Assembly (NCBI GenBank): GCA_937895985.1
Contig: CALBKL010000019.1
Location: forward strand, 1 to 14,693
Length of the DNA stretch: 14,693 nt
DNA from: an uncultured Solobacterium sp.
GTDB lineage: Bacteria; Bacillota_I; Bacilli_A; Erysipelotrichales; Erysipelotrichaceae
Reading direction: 5' to 3'
Below the pieces are notes generated by a model. It did no database searches. It was given only the letters and a program-made list of their open reading frames with translations, and had not been told where the DNA came from. A program made the translations under genes and the position numbers. Of the stretch, positions 1-7,431 are shown in pieces (the stretch's first letter is position 1; each line of letters begins with the position of its first letter).

Positions 1-416
1 TATAGTTTTAATGTTTTAATTGTATGTAAATCTTTTGTTACTATAGCTGTATCAAATTTTAATTCAAATAGTATCAATGATTTTCCTGCAAACTCTATAG
101 TATTTTTGTAATCTGGGATTTTAGCAATAAATTGATCAGCAACATCAAAAATAGTTTTGGAACTTTGTTTAACTGTTCCTTTAGCTTTGACATGCTCATT
201 TCCTGAGTGAGGAATTGTTGTAAATGCTACATGTGGATTTAATTCTATTTCTTTGATTTTGTCGTTTCCTTTAAAAGAAGAAAAGTAAAGTATATTTTCA
301 TTTGAATCAAAATAATAATTTACTATTCTCACATTTGGAACATTATTTACCGAAGTTGCTAATGCTATATCTGTTTGTTCAGCCATAATTTTCAAAAATT
401 CAGTTTTTATATTCAT
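1..416 (-). CDS. Pyridoxamine 5'-phosphate oxidase-family (FMN-binding split barrel) protein, 3' end cut off
   Basis: The frame read from the minus strand is open from an ATG at 416 to the window edge, giving 138 codons and no stop. An AAGGAG site sits just upstream (about 428-433). The N-terminus has the pattern of small PNPOx-family flavoproteins: a first helix, then 'DIALATSVNNVPNVRIVNYY', then 'NILYFSSFKGNDKIKEIELN' and 'PHVAFTTIP'. These correspond to the strand-strand-helix FMN-binding split barrel that senses or reduces small molecules. Substrate cannot be told from sequence; such proteins include general nitro/flavin reductases and nitroimidazole-resistance (Nim-like) proteins. It is divergent from the recF-gyrase operon and is not part of it. 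The family call is by pattern recognition only; the missing C-terminus prevents a length check. Confidence 0.75.
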   Translation of the reverse strand, partial: MNIKTEFLKIMAEQTDIALATSVNNVPNVRIVNYYFDSNENILYFSSFKGNDKIKEIELNPHVAFTTIPHSGNEHVKAKGTVKQSSKTIFDVADQFIAKIPDYKNTIEFAGKSLILFELKFDTAIVTKDLHTIKTLKL

Positions 417-444
417 TTAAGAAGATCTCCTTTTTGATATTTTA

Positions 445-450
445 ATTATA
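445..450 (-). promoter_or_regulatory. Possible -10 box for the divergent PNPOx-family gene
   Basis: Read on the minus strand, TATAAT lies about 30 nt upstream of the ATG at 416 and just upstream of the ribosome binding site. No good -35 hexamer is seen at the usual distance (the bases there read AGAAAT), and the region is very A+T-rich, so a chance match is possible. Confidence 0.3.
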
Positions 451-611
451 TAGAATAAATATCATATATTTCTAATCCTTTAAAATTGAGATATAAATAA
501 AAGAAAATTAATAGTCTTTTTTTCAAAAAATTGTAGTAATTTTAGGTTTAATTTTTTGATATAAATAATGTTCACAAATGCCTTTGTATAAAGGATTTTT
601 TATGGTTTTTA

Positions 612-620
612 TGATATAAT
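612..620 (+). promoter_or_regulatory. Extended -10 promoter of the yaaA-recF-gyrB-gyrA operon
   Basis: TG-A-TATAAT is a perfect extended -10 element. No convincing -35 is visible 17 nt upstream (AGGATT), which is usual for extended -10 promoters. Transcription would start near 626, leaving a leader of about 34 nt before the S4 gene. A small CCTTT/AAAGG hairpin with a T run (582-600) lies just upstream and might insulate the promoter. This implies that the operon is transcribed separately from dnaA-dnaN. Confidence 0.6.
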
Positions 621-659
621 TATTTTAGTTTTTTTAAGGTTTTTATGAAGGAGTTTACG

Positions 660-860
660 ATGGAAAAAATCACAACAGAATACATTACTTTACAGCAATT
701 TATGAAACTCTCTGGTATCGTCTCCACCGGTGGTGAAGCAAAGCTTAGAATTAAAGAAATGGATATTGTTGTGAATGGTGAAAAAGAAAATCGTAGAGGT
801 AGAAAACTCTATCCAGGCGACAAAGTAAAAATTGAAGGAAAGACTTATGTGGTTTTCTAA
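660..860 (+). CDS. yaaA: S4-domain RNA-binding protein YaaA (RlbA-like)
   Basis: A 66-residue protein that is almost entirely one S4 RNA-binding fold, with the signature 'GIVSTGGEAKLRIKE' and 'VNGEKENRRGRKLYPGD'. The family is regularly encoded immediately before recF in Firmicutes; its exact role is not settled, and ribosome or rRNA association has been proposed. The start at 660 is chosen over an in-frame ATG at 645 because AAGGAG (648-653) sits 6 nt before 660, while 645 has no ribosome binding site and would overlap this one. The stop TAA shares its last A with the recF ATG, so the two genes are translationally coupled. Confidence 0.9.
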   Translation: MEKITTEYITLQQFMKLSGIVSTGGEAKLRIKEMDIVVNGEKENRRGRKLYPGDKVKIEGKTYVVF

Positions 861-1951
861 TGTATATCAAAAATATTCAATTAAGAAATTTTAGAAATTA
901 TGAAAATGCATATATAGAGTTTAATCCAAGTATCAATTTAATCACTGGAGCAAATGCGCAGGGAAAGACAAATCTATTAGAGAGTTTAGTTTATCTTTCA
1001 TTAACTCGATCACATCGTATCGTGGATGATAAGAAATTAATTCGTAATGACGAGATGTTTGCGGGGATTGATTGTAAATTTGTGGATACAGATGAAAAAG
1101 ATATTGAAGTTATCATTCATCCGAATGGAAAAACTCTTATGATTCACAAAAGACCACTTAAAAAGAGTAGTGAATTTATTGGTTTGTTAAATGTTGTTTT
1201 ATTCTCACCAGATGATCTTAGAATTTTTAATGATCAACCGAAAGAGAGAAGACGTGTGATGAATCAAGAAATCACTAAGGTTTCTACAAAATATCTATTA
1301 TCTTTAAATCAATTTCAAATGTACTTAAAAGATAGAAATGCTTTATTAAAGAGTGAAAAAATTGATTTCAATTATTTAGATATTTTAGATGAACAAATGT
1401 CTAAGGTAGAAGCGTATATTATCCGTGAAAGAAGAAAGTTTCTTGAAGTAATTCAATCTGTGATTTCTAAGATTTATCAGGAGTTATCAGGTAGTCAAAT
1501 TAAACTTGAAGTTACGTATAAAACTTTCGTTGAGGATATAGAAGAATTAGAAGAGAAGATTCTAGAGATTCATAGAGAATCACGTCAGAAAGATATGGAA
1601 TATCATATTACGAAAGTTGGTATTCATTTAGATGACTTGATATTTAAGATGGATAATCAGAATTTGATTTACTTTGCAAGTCAGGGTCAAAAAAGAATGG
1701 TAATGTTATCGTTTAAATTGGCTTTATTAAATTACATAAAGTTAATGACGAAGAAACAGCCAATTCTACTTTTGGATGATGTATTAAGTGAACTGGATTA
1801 CAGTCGTCAAAAGAAGTTATTACAAATGGTACAGCGTGATTTTCAATGCATTATCACGACGACAGAAATTCCTGATTTTTTGAAACATGCAGACATGACG
1901 GAATTTCATATAGAAGATGGAAAAGTTTTTCCACTTACAGGAGGTAAGTAA
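860..1951 (+). CDS. recF: DNA replication and repair protein RecF
   Basis: A 363-residue SMC-like ATPase of the RecFOR recombination-mediator pathway. It acts with RecO and RecR to load RecA at single-strand gaps. The Walker A motif GANAQGKT is at residues 30-37, the ABC-type signature region around S274-Q277 ('FASQGQKRM'), and Walker B '[13 protein letters not shown]' at 301-313. Length matches the family. The N-terminal '[17 protein letters not shown]' is the typical RecF opening. The gene overlaps yaaA by 1 nt and gyrB by 1 nt, and the gyrB ribosome binding site (AGGAGG near 1939-1944) lies in its last codons. Its partner recR is in the same window at 11475. Confidence 0.97.
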   Translation: MYIKNIQLRNFRNYENAYIEFNPSINLITGANAQGKTNLLESLVYLSLTRSHRIVDDKKLIRNDEMFAGIDCKFVDTDEKDIEVIIHPNGKTLMIHKRPLKKSSEFIGLLNVVLFSPDDLRIFNDQPKERRRVMNQEITKVSTKYLLSLNQFQMYLKDRNALLKSEKIDFNYLDILDEQMSKVEAYIIRERRKFLEVIQSVISKIYQELSGSQIKLEVTYKTFVEDIEELEEKILEIHRESRQKDMEYHITKVGIHLDDLIFKMDNQNLIYFASQGQKRMVMLSFKLALLNYIKLMTKKQPILLLDDVLSELDYSRQKKLLQMVQRDFQCIITTTEIPDFLKHADMTEFHIEDGKVFPLTGGK

Positions 1952-3945
1952 TGAGCGATAAATTAGAGCAGGTAACTGAAGTATCTGAAAACAGTGAACT
2001 TGTATTAGGACAAGAAATGGATATGAAAGTTACCCACACTTATAATGACTCTGATATTCAGGTCTTAGATGGCTTGGAAGCTGTACGTAAAAGACCAGGT
2101 ATGTATATCGCGTCAACTTCTTCAAAGGGTTTACATCACCTTGTTTGGGAAATAGTTGATAATGGTATCGATGAAGCGATGGCTGGATATGCATCAACGG
2201 TTACTGTAACTGTTGATAAAGACAACATTATCACAGTTGAAGATGATGGTCGTGGTATGCCTACGGGTATTCATGAAAAAACAGGTAAGTCTACAATCGA
2301 GACTATTTTTACTGTCTTACACGCTGGTGGTAAATTCGGTGGTGGCGCTTATAAAGTGTCTGGTGGTTTACATGGTGTAGGTGCGTCTGTTGTAAATGCG
2401 TTAAGTAGTTGGTTAGAAGTAACTGTTTTCCATGATGGAAAAGAATACTATATTCGTTTTGAAAATGGTGGCCATCCTGTAGGAACTCTTGTGGAAAAGG
2501 GAATATGTCCTACGGATAAGCATGGTTCCACAGTTCGCTTTAAAGCAGATCCAACAATCTTTACAGAAACAGTTGTATATGAACATGACATTTTACGTGA
2601 CCGTTTACGTCAGCTAGCTTTCTTGAATAAGAGTATCTGCTTAAAGTTTAATGATTTACGTGAAGAAGATGAATCTAAGCGTCATTATGTATTTAAGTTT
2701 GATGGTGGTTTAAAACAATATACTGAATTCTTAAATCGTAATCGTGATGTTGTAAATCATGAAATTATTTATAGTGAAGGTTACGAAAATAATATTCAGG
2801 TAGAAGTTGCTTGTCAGTATAACGATGGTTATAATCCAAATATTTATACTTTCTGTAATAATATCAACACAGCTGAAGGTGGTACACATGAAGAAGGTTT
2901 CCGTCTTGCATTAAATCGTGTTATCAATAAGTATGCTCGTGAAATTGGCTTCTTAAAGGATAAGGATGATAATCTAACGACAGATGACTGTCGTGAAGGT
3001 TTAACAGCTGTTATTAGCGTGAAGCATCCAGATCCTCAGTATGAAGGACAGACAAAGACAAAATTAGGTAACTCTGAAGTACGTAAGATTGTTTCAGATA
3101 TCTTTGGTACACAATTAGAGCGTTATCTGATGGAAAATCCTGATGAAGCAAAAGCTATCTTAGAAAAGGTTGCCTTAGCTTCACAAGCGCGTATGGCTGC
3201 AAAAAAGGCTCGTGAATTAACAAGAAGAAAGAGTGCTTTAGAAGTTAGTCCACTTCCTGGTAAATTAGCAGACTGTTCATCTAAGGATGCGTCTATCTGT
3301 GAAATCTATATCGTCGAGGGACAATCAGCCGGTGGTTCCGCAAAACAGGGAAGAGATTCACACTTTCAAGCAATTCTACCGTTAAGAGGTAAGATTCTTA
3401 ACGTAGAAAAGGCTAGACAGTCTCGTATTTATGAAAATGCAGAAATTCGTTCAATGATTACTGCATTTGGATGTGGTGTGAGTGACGAAATTGATCTTGA
3501 GAAGTTACGCTATCATAAGATTGTTATCATGACCGATGCCGATGTCGATGGTGCACATATTCGTACATTGTTATTAACATTCTTCTATCGTTATTTACGT
3601 CCATTATTGGAACAGGGTTATATCTATATTGCACAACCACCACTCTATAAGGTTCAAAAGGGTCAGACAGTGCGTTATGCATATACGGATAACCAGTTAG
3701 AAGAAGTAAAACGTGAACTAGGCGATCGTCTCAGTATTCAACGTTATAAGGGATTAGGTGAAATGAATCCGGAACAGTTGTGGGAAACGACAATGGATCC
3801 TAAGAATCGTACATTGATTCGTGTTGCGGTAGGTGATGCGGAAGCAGCTGACTATAACTTTACAATGTTGATGGGTGAAGAAGTTGAACCACGTAAGAAC
3901 TTTATTGTAGAAAACGCACACTTTGCGGAAAACTTGGATATTTAG
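1951..3945 (+). CDS. gyrB: DNA gyrase subunit B
   Basis: ATPase subunit of type IIA topoisomerase gyrase, which introduces negative supercoils together with GyrA. The GHKL ATPase domain shows [14 protein letters not shown] (40-53), the catalytic Glu E67 with N71 in '[10 protein letters not shown]', DDGRGMP (98-104) and the ATP lid near '[19 protein letters not shown]'. The TOPRIM domain shows EGQSAGG (456-462) and the metal triad D529-x-D531-x-D533. The C-terminal tail has '[15 protein letters not shown]'. The 664 residues include about 25 extra N-terminal residues before the conserved core. The neighbours recF and gyrA and the tail motif favour GyrB over ParE. Only 17 nt separate it from gyrA. 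Confidence 0.97.
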   Translation: MSDKLEQVTEVSENSELVLGQEMDMKVTHTYNDSDIQVLDGLEAVRKRPGMYIASTSSKGLHHLVWEIVDNGIDEAMAGYASTVTVTVDKDNIITVEDDGRGMPTGIHEKTGKSTIETIFTVLHAGGKFGGGAYKVSGGLHGVGASVVNALSSWLEVTVFHDGKEYYIRFENGGHPVGTLVEKGICPTDKHGSTVRFKADPTIFTETVVYEHDILRDRLRQLAFLNKSICLKFNDLREEDESKRHYVFKFDGGLKQYTEFLNRNRDVVNHEIIYSEGYENNIQVEVACQYNDGYNPNIYTFCNNINTAEGGTHEEGFRLALNRVINKYAREIGFLKDKDDNLTTDDCREGLTAVISVKHPDPQYEGQTKTKLGNSEVRKIVSDIFGTQLERYLMENPDEAKAILEKVALASQARMAAKKARELTRRKSALEVSPLPGKLADCSSKDASICEIYIVEGQSAGGSAKQGRDSHFQAILPLRGKILNVEKARQSRIYENAEIRSMITAFGCGVSDEIDLEKLRYHKIVIMTDADVDGAHIRTLLLTFFYRYLRPLLEQGYIYIAQPPLYKVQKGQTVRYAYTDNQLEEVKRELGDRLSIQRYKGLGEMNPEQLWETTMDPKNRTLIRVAVGDAEAADYNFTMLMGEEVEPRKNFIVENAHFAENLDI

Positions 3946-3962
3946 AAAGGAGATAAATTACA

Positions 3963-6545
3963 ATGGCTTTAGATGATTTTATGGAATTTGACGAAAGTAA
4001 TTTTGATCCTGGACATATTACAGAAACAGAATTAACAAAAGAAATTCGTCGTGACTTCTTGGAGTATTCGATGTCAGTTATCGTATCACGTGCATTACCA
4101 GATGTACGTGATGGTTTAAAACCTGTACAGAGAAGAATTTTATTCTCTATGCATGAGATGAACATCGGACCAGACAAGGCATATCGTAAGAGTGCACGTA
4201 TTGTCGGTGATACGATGGGTAAATATCACCCTCACGGTGACTCTTCTATCTATGGTGCGCTAGTTTATTTAGCACAACCATGGAATATGAGAACTGTATT
4301 AGTTGATGGACATGGTAACTTTGGCTCTATGGATGGTGATGATCCAGCTGCGATGCGTTATACCGAAGCACGTATGTCTAAGATTGCGGTTGAAATGTTA
4401 CGTGATCTTGAAAAAGATACAGTTGATATGGTTGATAACTATGATGGTCAAGAAAAAGAACCTACAGTTCTACCATCACGTTATCCAAACTTAATTGTAA
4501 ATGGTTCTTCTGGTATTGCGGTAGGTATGGCAACGAATGTTGCGCCTCATAACTTAGGAGAAACAATCGATGGTATTTTTGCGGTTATGGATAACCCGGA
4601 AATTACAGCGACTGAACTCATGAATTACATGAAGGGTCCTGACTTTCCTACAGGTGCTTATATCTTAGGTAGATCAGGTATCCGTCAAGCATTTGAAACT
4701 GGTCGTGGATCAGTTATCATGCGTGCTAAGACAAAGATTGAAGAAATGCCAAATGGCAAATCTCGTATCGTAGTCTATGAATTACCTTATATGGTAAATA
4801 AAGCTAGTTTGGTAGAAAGAATTGCGACTCTAGTTAGAGATAAGGTAATTGAAGGTATTACTGACTTACGTGATGAATCTAATATGGATGGTATCCGTGT
4901 TGTAATTGAATTACGTAAAGATGTTCAACCAGATGTTATGTTAAATCAGTTATATCGCTCCACACCTCTACAATCTAACTTTGGTGTAAATAACGTTGTA
5001 TTATTTAACGGTGTTCCTCGCCAAGCGAGTATGATTGATCTTCTAAAGGGATATATTGCATTCCAAGATGAAGTAATCGTACGTCGTACACAGTTTGATT
5101 TAAAGAAAGCACAAGATCGTGCACATATCTTAGAAGGTCTACGTATTGCGGTTGATAATCTCGATGCGATCATTCATACAATTCGTGATTCTCGTGATCC
5201 TAATGAAGCGATGCCACGTTTGATGGAAGGCTTTGGACTTGATGAGATTCAAGCAAAGGCAATCTTAGATATGCAGTTTAGAAGATTAACTGGTCTTGAA
5301 CGTGAAAAGATTGAAAATGAATACCAAGATCTATTGATTAAGATTGCGGATTTCCAGGATATTCTTTCTAACCATGCAAGAGTATTACAAATTATTCGTG
5401 ATGAATTGAGTGAAGTGAAAGCGAAGTTTAATGATCCACGCCGTAGTGAGATTATTGACGCAATCGCTGATGTAGAAGATGAAGACTTGATACCTGTTGA
5501 AAACATTATTATTACGTTATCTTCAAATGGATATATTAAACGTTTAACAACAGATACATACCATGTACAAAACCGTGGTGGTAAGGGTATCAAGGGTATG
5601 GAACTCCATAAGGATGACATTATTGATCAGTTTATCAGTATGTCAACCCATGACCACTTATTAGTATTTACAGATAAGGGTAAGGTATATCGTATCAAGG
5701 GATATAACGTACCTGAATTCAGCAGAACAAGTAAGGGTATTCCTGCCATCAACTTAATTAGTATGGATAAGACAGAGAATATTCGTGCTCTTGTGCCATA
5801 TAGTAAAGACCATGATTCCAAGTTCTTATTCTTTGTTACTAAGCAAGGTATCATCAAACGTACTACATTTGATGAATATGAAAACATCAATAAGAACGGT
5901 AAGATTGCGATTAAGTTGAATGAAGATGATGAACTTGCATTCGTAAGAAGTACTGATGGCAATGCGGAAATTATCATTGCAGGTTCAAATGGTAAGGCAG
6001 TTCGTTTCCTTGAAAACACAGTTCGTCCTTTAGGACGTACAGCACGTGGTGTGAAGGGATTCAATGTTGATGGTGGTTATGTCATTGGTCTAGCTACAAA
6101 TCTTGAAGGTGAGTATATCTTAACAATTACTGAAAATGGATTTGGCAAGAAGTCTGCTCTAGTTGATTATCGTATGACACGCCGTGGTGCACGTGGTGTT
6201 AAGACAGTTAACGTGACAGAGAAGTCAGGTAAGCTTGTATGTATGCGCGCTGTAAGAGGTGATGAAGACTGCATGATTATGACTGCTGGTGGTATTGTAA
6301 TCCGTATCTCGTTAAACCAGGTTTCTGTATATAGTCGTTCTGCACAAGGTGTGAAGGTAATTAATGTGAAGGATGATATTGTCTCATCAGTAGCGATACT
6401 TGAACCAGAGGAAGATTCAGAAGTAGTAGATATCTCTCATAATGAAGTATTAGATGAAGGTGTCTTTGAAGAAACATCAGATGATGAAGATGATATCATT
6501 GAAAATGATGAGGAAGAAGTAACAGATTCTGATTCAAAAGAATAA
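3963..6545 (+). CDS. gyrA: DNA gyrase subunit A
   Basis: Breakage-reunion subunit of gyrase, 860 residues. The winged-helix/tower domain carries the catalytic Tyr Y133 in '[10 protein letters not shown]' and the quinolone-determining region '[13 protein letters not shown]' (89-101). The C-terminal beta-pinwheel carries a GyrA-box variant QNRGGKG (536-542; consensus QRRGGKG), which supports GyrA rather than ParC. Residues 814-860 form an acidic tail with 24 Asp/Glu out of 47. In other gyrases such tails tune DNA wrapping. Odd: G98 occupies the position that is Asp87 in E. coli and Glu88 in S. aureus (see findings). The ribosome binding site AAAGGAG starts at 3946. It is the last gene of the operon and is followed by a terminator. 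Confidence 0.97.
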   Translation: MALDDFMEFDESNFDPGHITETELTKEIRRDFLEYSMSVIVSRALPDVRDGLKPVQRRILFSMHEMNIGPDKAYRKSARIVGDTMGKYHPHGDSSIYGALVYLAQPWNMRTVLVDGHGNFGSMDGDDPAAMRYTEARMSKIAVEMLRDLEKDTVDMVDNYDGQEKEPTVLPSRYPNLIVNGSSGIAVGMATNVAPHNLGETIDGIFAVMDNPEITATELMNYMKGPDFPTGAYILGRSGIRQAFETGRGSVIMRAKTKIEEMPNGKSRIVVYELPYMVNKASLVERIATLVRDKVIEGITDLRDESNMDGIRVVIELRKDVQPDVMLNQLYRSTPLQSNFGVNNVVLFNGVPRQASMIDLLKGYIAFQDEVIVRRTQFDLKKAQDRAHILEGLRIAVDNLDAIIHTIRDSRDPNEAMPRLMEGFGLDEIQAKAILDMQFRRLTGLEREKIENEYQDLLIKIADFQDILSNHARVLQIIRDELSEVKAKFNDPRRSEIIDAIADVEDEDLIPVENIIITLSSNGYIKRLTTDTYHVQNRGGKGIKGMELHKDDIIDQFISMSTHDHLLVFTDKGKVYRIKGYNVPEFSRTSKGIPAINLISMDKTENIRALVPYSKDHDSKFLFFVTKQGIIKRTTFDEYENINKNGKIAIKLNEDDELAFVRSTDGNAEIIIAGSNGKAVRFLENTVRPLGRTARGVKGFNVDGGYVIGLATNLEGEYILTITENGFGKKSALVDYRMTRRGARGVKTVNVTEKSGKLVCMRAVRGDEDCMIMTAGGIVIRISLNQVSVYSRSAQGVKVINVKDDIVSSVAILEPEEDSEVVDISHNEVLDEGVFEETSDDEDDIIENDEEEVTDSDSKE

Positions 6546-6550
6546 AAAAT

Positions 6551-6588
6551 AGGATAGAGTGAATTTATTGCTCTATCCTTTCTTTTTT
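6551..6588 (+). terminator. Rho-independent terminator of the gyrA operon
   Basis: A 9-bp perfect stem, AGGATAGAG (6551-6559) and CTCTATCCT (6571-6579), with an 11-nt loop, is followed by TTCTTTTTT. It begins 6 nt after the gyrA stop. Confidence 0.9.
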
Positions 6589-6594
6589 GCATAT

Positions 6595-6627
6595 AAAAAA
6601 ACTTCCGTAGCAAAATGCAGAAGTTTT
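6595..6627 (-). terminator. Rho-independent terminator of the H1-like gene
   Basis: Read on the minus strand, AAAACTTC and GAAGTTTT form an 8-bp stem (arms 6620-6627 and 6598-6605) with a 14-nt loop and a run of seven T. It begins about 10 nt after the stop of the minus-strand gene, so two separate one-way terminators stand back to back between the convergent genes. Confidence 0.85.
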
Positions 6628-6636
6628 AATGTAAGA

Positions 6637-7083
6637 TTACTTTTTCTTTGTAGTCTTCTTAGCTGGTTTAGCAGCCTTCTTTGTTACTGGTGCCTTTGTT
6701 GTTTTCTTTGTAGTTACTGGTTTTGCGACTGTCTTCTTAGTAACTTTCTTTGCAGCAGGTTTAGCAACTGGCTTAGCAACAGCCTTCTTAGCTACTGGTT
6801 TTGCGACTTTTTTAGCCGGAGTAGTTTTCTTGGCAATTTTCTTTTCAGCCTTTACTGGCGCCTTCTTTGTAACTTTCTTTGTGGCAGTCTTCTTTCCATT
6901 CTTTTCCATATCTGCAAGAATTAGATCACATAAGTAACCCTTTACAGATTCTTTAGCTTCAAGCCAAGCGATAACTGTTTTCTCAACTTTATTGTTAAAG
7001 CGGACTGAGAATGAGCGGTAGTTGTTTCTGTTGTAGTTGTTGTTATACTCTAACTTCTGTTTGTACTGCGACTTTTTTGCCAT
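6637..7083 (-). CDS. RHH-like protein with histone H1-like lysine-rich tail, putative nucleoid-associated protein
   Basis: A 148-residue protein in two parts. Residues 1-23 are Asn/Tyr/Lys-rich, then 24-59 ('SFSVRFNNKVEKTVIAWLEA' and 'SVKGYLCDLILADM') fit a ribbon-helix-helix: a beta strand (24-29), helix A (31-43) and helix B (46-59). Residues 61-148 contain 35 Lys in 88 residues and otherwise almost only Ala, Thr, Val and Pro, in AKPVAKK/TKKTVAKP-type repeats like eukaryotic histone H1 tails and bacterial H1-like proteins (Hc1/Hc2, AlgP). The tail should be disordered and bind DNA or RNA non-specifically. There is no signal peptide or membrane segment. AAGGAG (about 7091-7096) precedes the ATG. 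It is convergent with gyrA and divergent from serS. No exact family is recognised; DNA binding is inference from composition. Confidence 0.85.
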   Translation of the reverse strand: MAKKSQYKQKLEYNNNYNRNNYRSFSVRFNNKVEKTVIAWLEAKESVKGYLCDLILADMEKNGKKTATKKVTKKAPVKAEKKIAKKTTPAKKVAKPVAKKAVAKPVAKPAAKKVTKKTVAKPVTTKKTTKAPVTKKAAKPAKKTTKKK

Positions 7084-7103
7084 ACCTATTCTCCTTATTA
7101 TTA

Positions 7104-7120
7104 AAACAACTGAGTTGTTT
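7104..7120. repeat. Inverted repeat in the 5' UTR of the H1-like gene
   Basis: AAACAAC-TGA-GTTGTTT is a 7-bp inverted repeat with a 3-nt centre, between the predicted minus-strand transcription start (about 7124) and the ribosome binding site. It could be an operator half-site pair or a small mRNA hairpin beside the Shine-Dalgarno sequence. Confidence 0.55.
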
Positions 7121-7130
7121 AATCATTTTA

Positions 7131-7159
7131 AATATATCACTGTTTTGCTACATTGACAA
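7131..7159 (-). promoter_or_regulatory. Promoter of the H1-like gene
   Basis: On the minus strand: -35 TTGTCA (7154-7159), a 17-nt spacer, and -10 TATATT (7131-7136) preceded by TGA, an extended -10. Transcription would start near 7124, about 40 nt before the ATG. The -35 uses the same base pairs as the plus-strand -35 of serS. Confidence 0.7.
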
Positions 7160-7170
7160 ATTAATGTCAA
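7153..7170. repeat. Inverted repeat TTGACA-N6-TGTCAA over the shared -35 region
   Basis: TTGACAAATTAATGTCAA has perfect 6-bp arms around a 6-nt A+T centre. The left arm is the -35 box used by both divergent promoters. It may be an operator for a dimeric regulator, or simply the consequence of two -35-like sequences facing each other. Confidence 0.5.
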
Positions 7171-7181
7171 AATGATTAAAT
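7153..7181 (+). promoter_or_regulatory. Promoter of serS
   Basis: Perfect -35 TTGACA (7153-7158), a 17-nt spacer ending in TGA (extended -10 feature), and -10 TTAAAT (7176-7181). The start would fall near 7188, just before the T-box leader. Confidence 0.7.
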
Positions 7182-7334
7182 TATTTTGTAAAAACGTCGA
7201 TAGAGAATAGTAGTACAAAAGCATTTTCAGAAAGGTAACGGATGATGTGAGTTGCCATTGTGATGTATGAATCCGCTCTTGAGTGAAACTAATACTTTCC
7301 GGTTGCCCCGTTATCGCTAATGAAGTGGTTAAAT

Positions 7335-7350
7335 TGTTTCACGTGGAACA
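7335..7350. other. parS: parS site (ParB/Spo0J binding), within the T-box leader
   Basis: TGTTTCACGTGGAACA is identical, on the reverse strand, to the B. subtilis parS consensus TGTTCCACGTGAAACA (recalled from the literature). It forms the top of a hairpin whose outer arms are GTTAAATTGTT and AACAATTTAAC; in RNA the one DNA mismatch becomes a G-U pair. ParB would load here and spread to organise the origin region for SMC recruitment. Confidence 0.9.
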
Positions 7351-7379
7351 ATTTAACAAAAAGGGTGGCACCGCGTTGA

Positions 7380-7409
7380 CATCGTCCCTTTGGTGGATGA
7401 TGCTTTTTT
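7380..7409 (+). terminator. T-box leader terminator
   Basis: CATCGTCC (7380-7387) pairs with GGATGATG (7395-7402), with one G-U, around a 7-nt loop, followed by C and six T. It lies directly after the T-box and is mutually exclusive with the antiterminator, as in other T-box leaders. Confidence 0.85.
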
Positions 7410-7431
7410 ATTTTTAGAGGAGAGGTAAATT

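Larger units (their letters stand above)
7189..7410 (+). promoter_or_regulatory. T-box leader (riboswitch) sensing uncharged tRNA-Ser
   Basis: The 5' leader of serS carries the conserved T-box sequence GGGTGGCACCGCG (7363-7375). Its UGGC would pair with the GCCA end of tRNA-Ser, which has discriminator G73. Stem I starts near 7200; its AGTA (7209-7212) faces GAA-TCC-G, so the specifier codon is TCC (7272-7274), a serine codon matching the gene downstream. A long hairpin (arms 7328-7338 and 7347-7357) fills the Stem III place just before the T-box, and a terminator hairpin with six T follows. When tRNA-Ser is uncharged, the antiterminator should form and serS should be expressed. Stem II was not traced. 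The parS sequence lies inside the Stem III-like hairpin. Confidence 0.93.

Noticed and set aside
417..644. Possible replication origin (A+T-rich gap)
   Set aside because: No TTATCCACA-like DnaA boxes are seen on either strand; the region is better explained as a divergent promoter area.
645..659. Upstream ATG for the S4-domain gene
   Set aside because: The ribosome binding site AAGGAG (648-653) lies downstream of it and is well placed for the ATG at 660.
6660..6900. Repetitive DNA that might be a tandem or CRISPR-like array
   Set aside because: The repetition is irregular and follows the AKP/AKK codons of the lysine-rich tail; there are no constant repeat and spacer lengths.
6559..6924. Plus-strand open frame rich in Cys, Leu, Phe and Ser that looks like a membrane protein
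   Set aside because: It is the antisense of the Lys/Ala repeats of the H1-like gene and runs through both terminators; AAG/AAA codons read backward give CTT/TTT.
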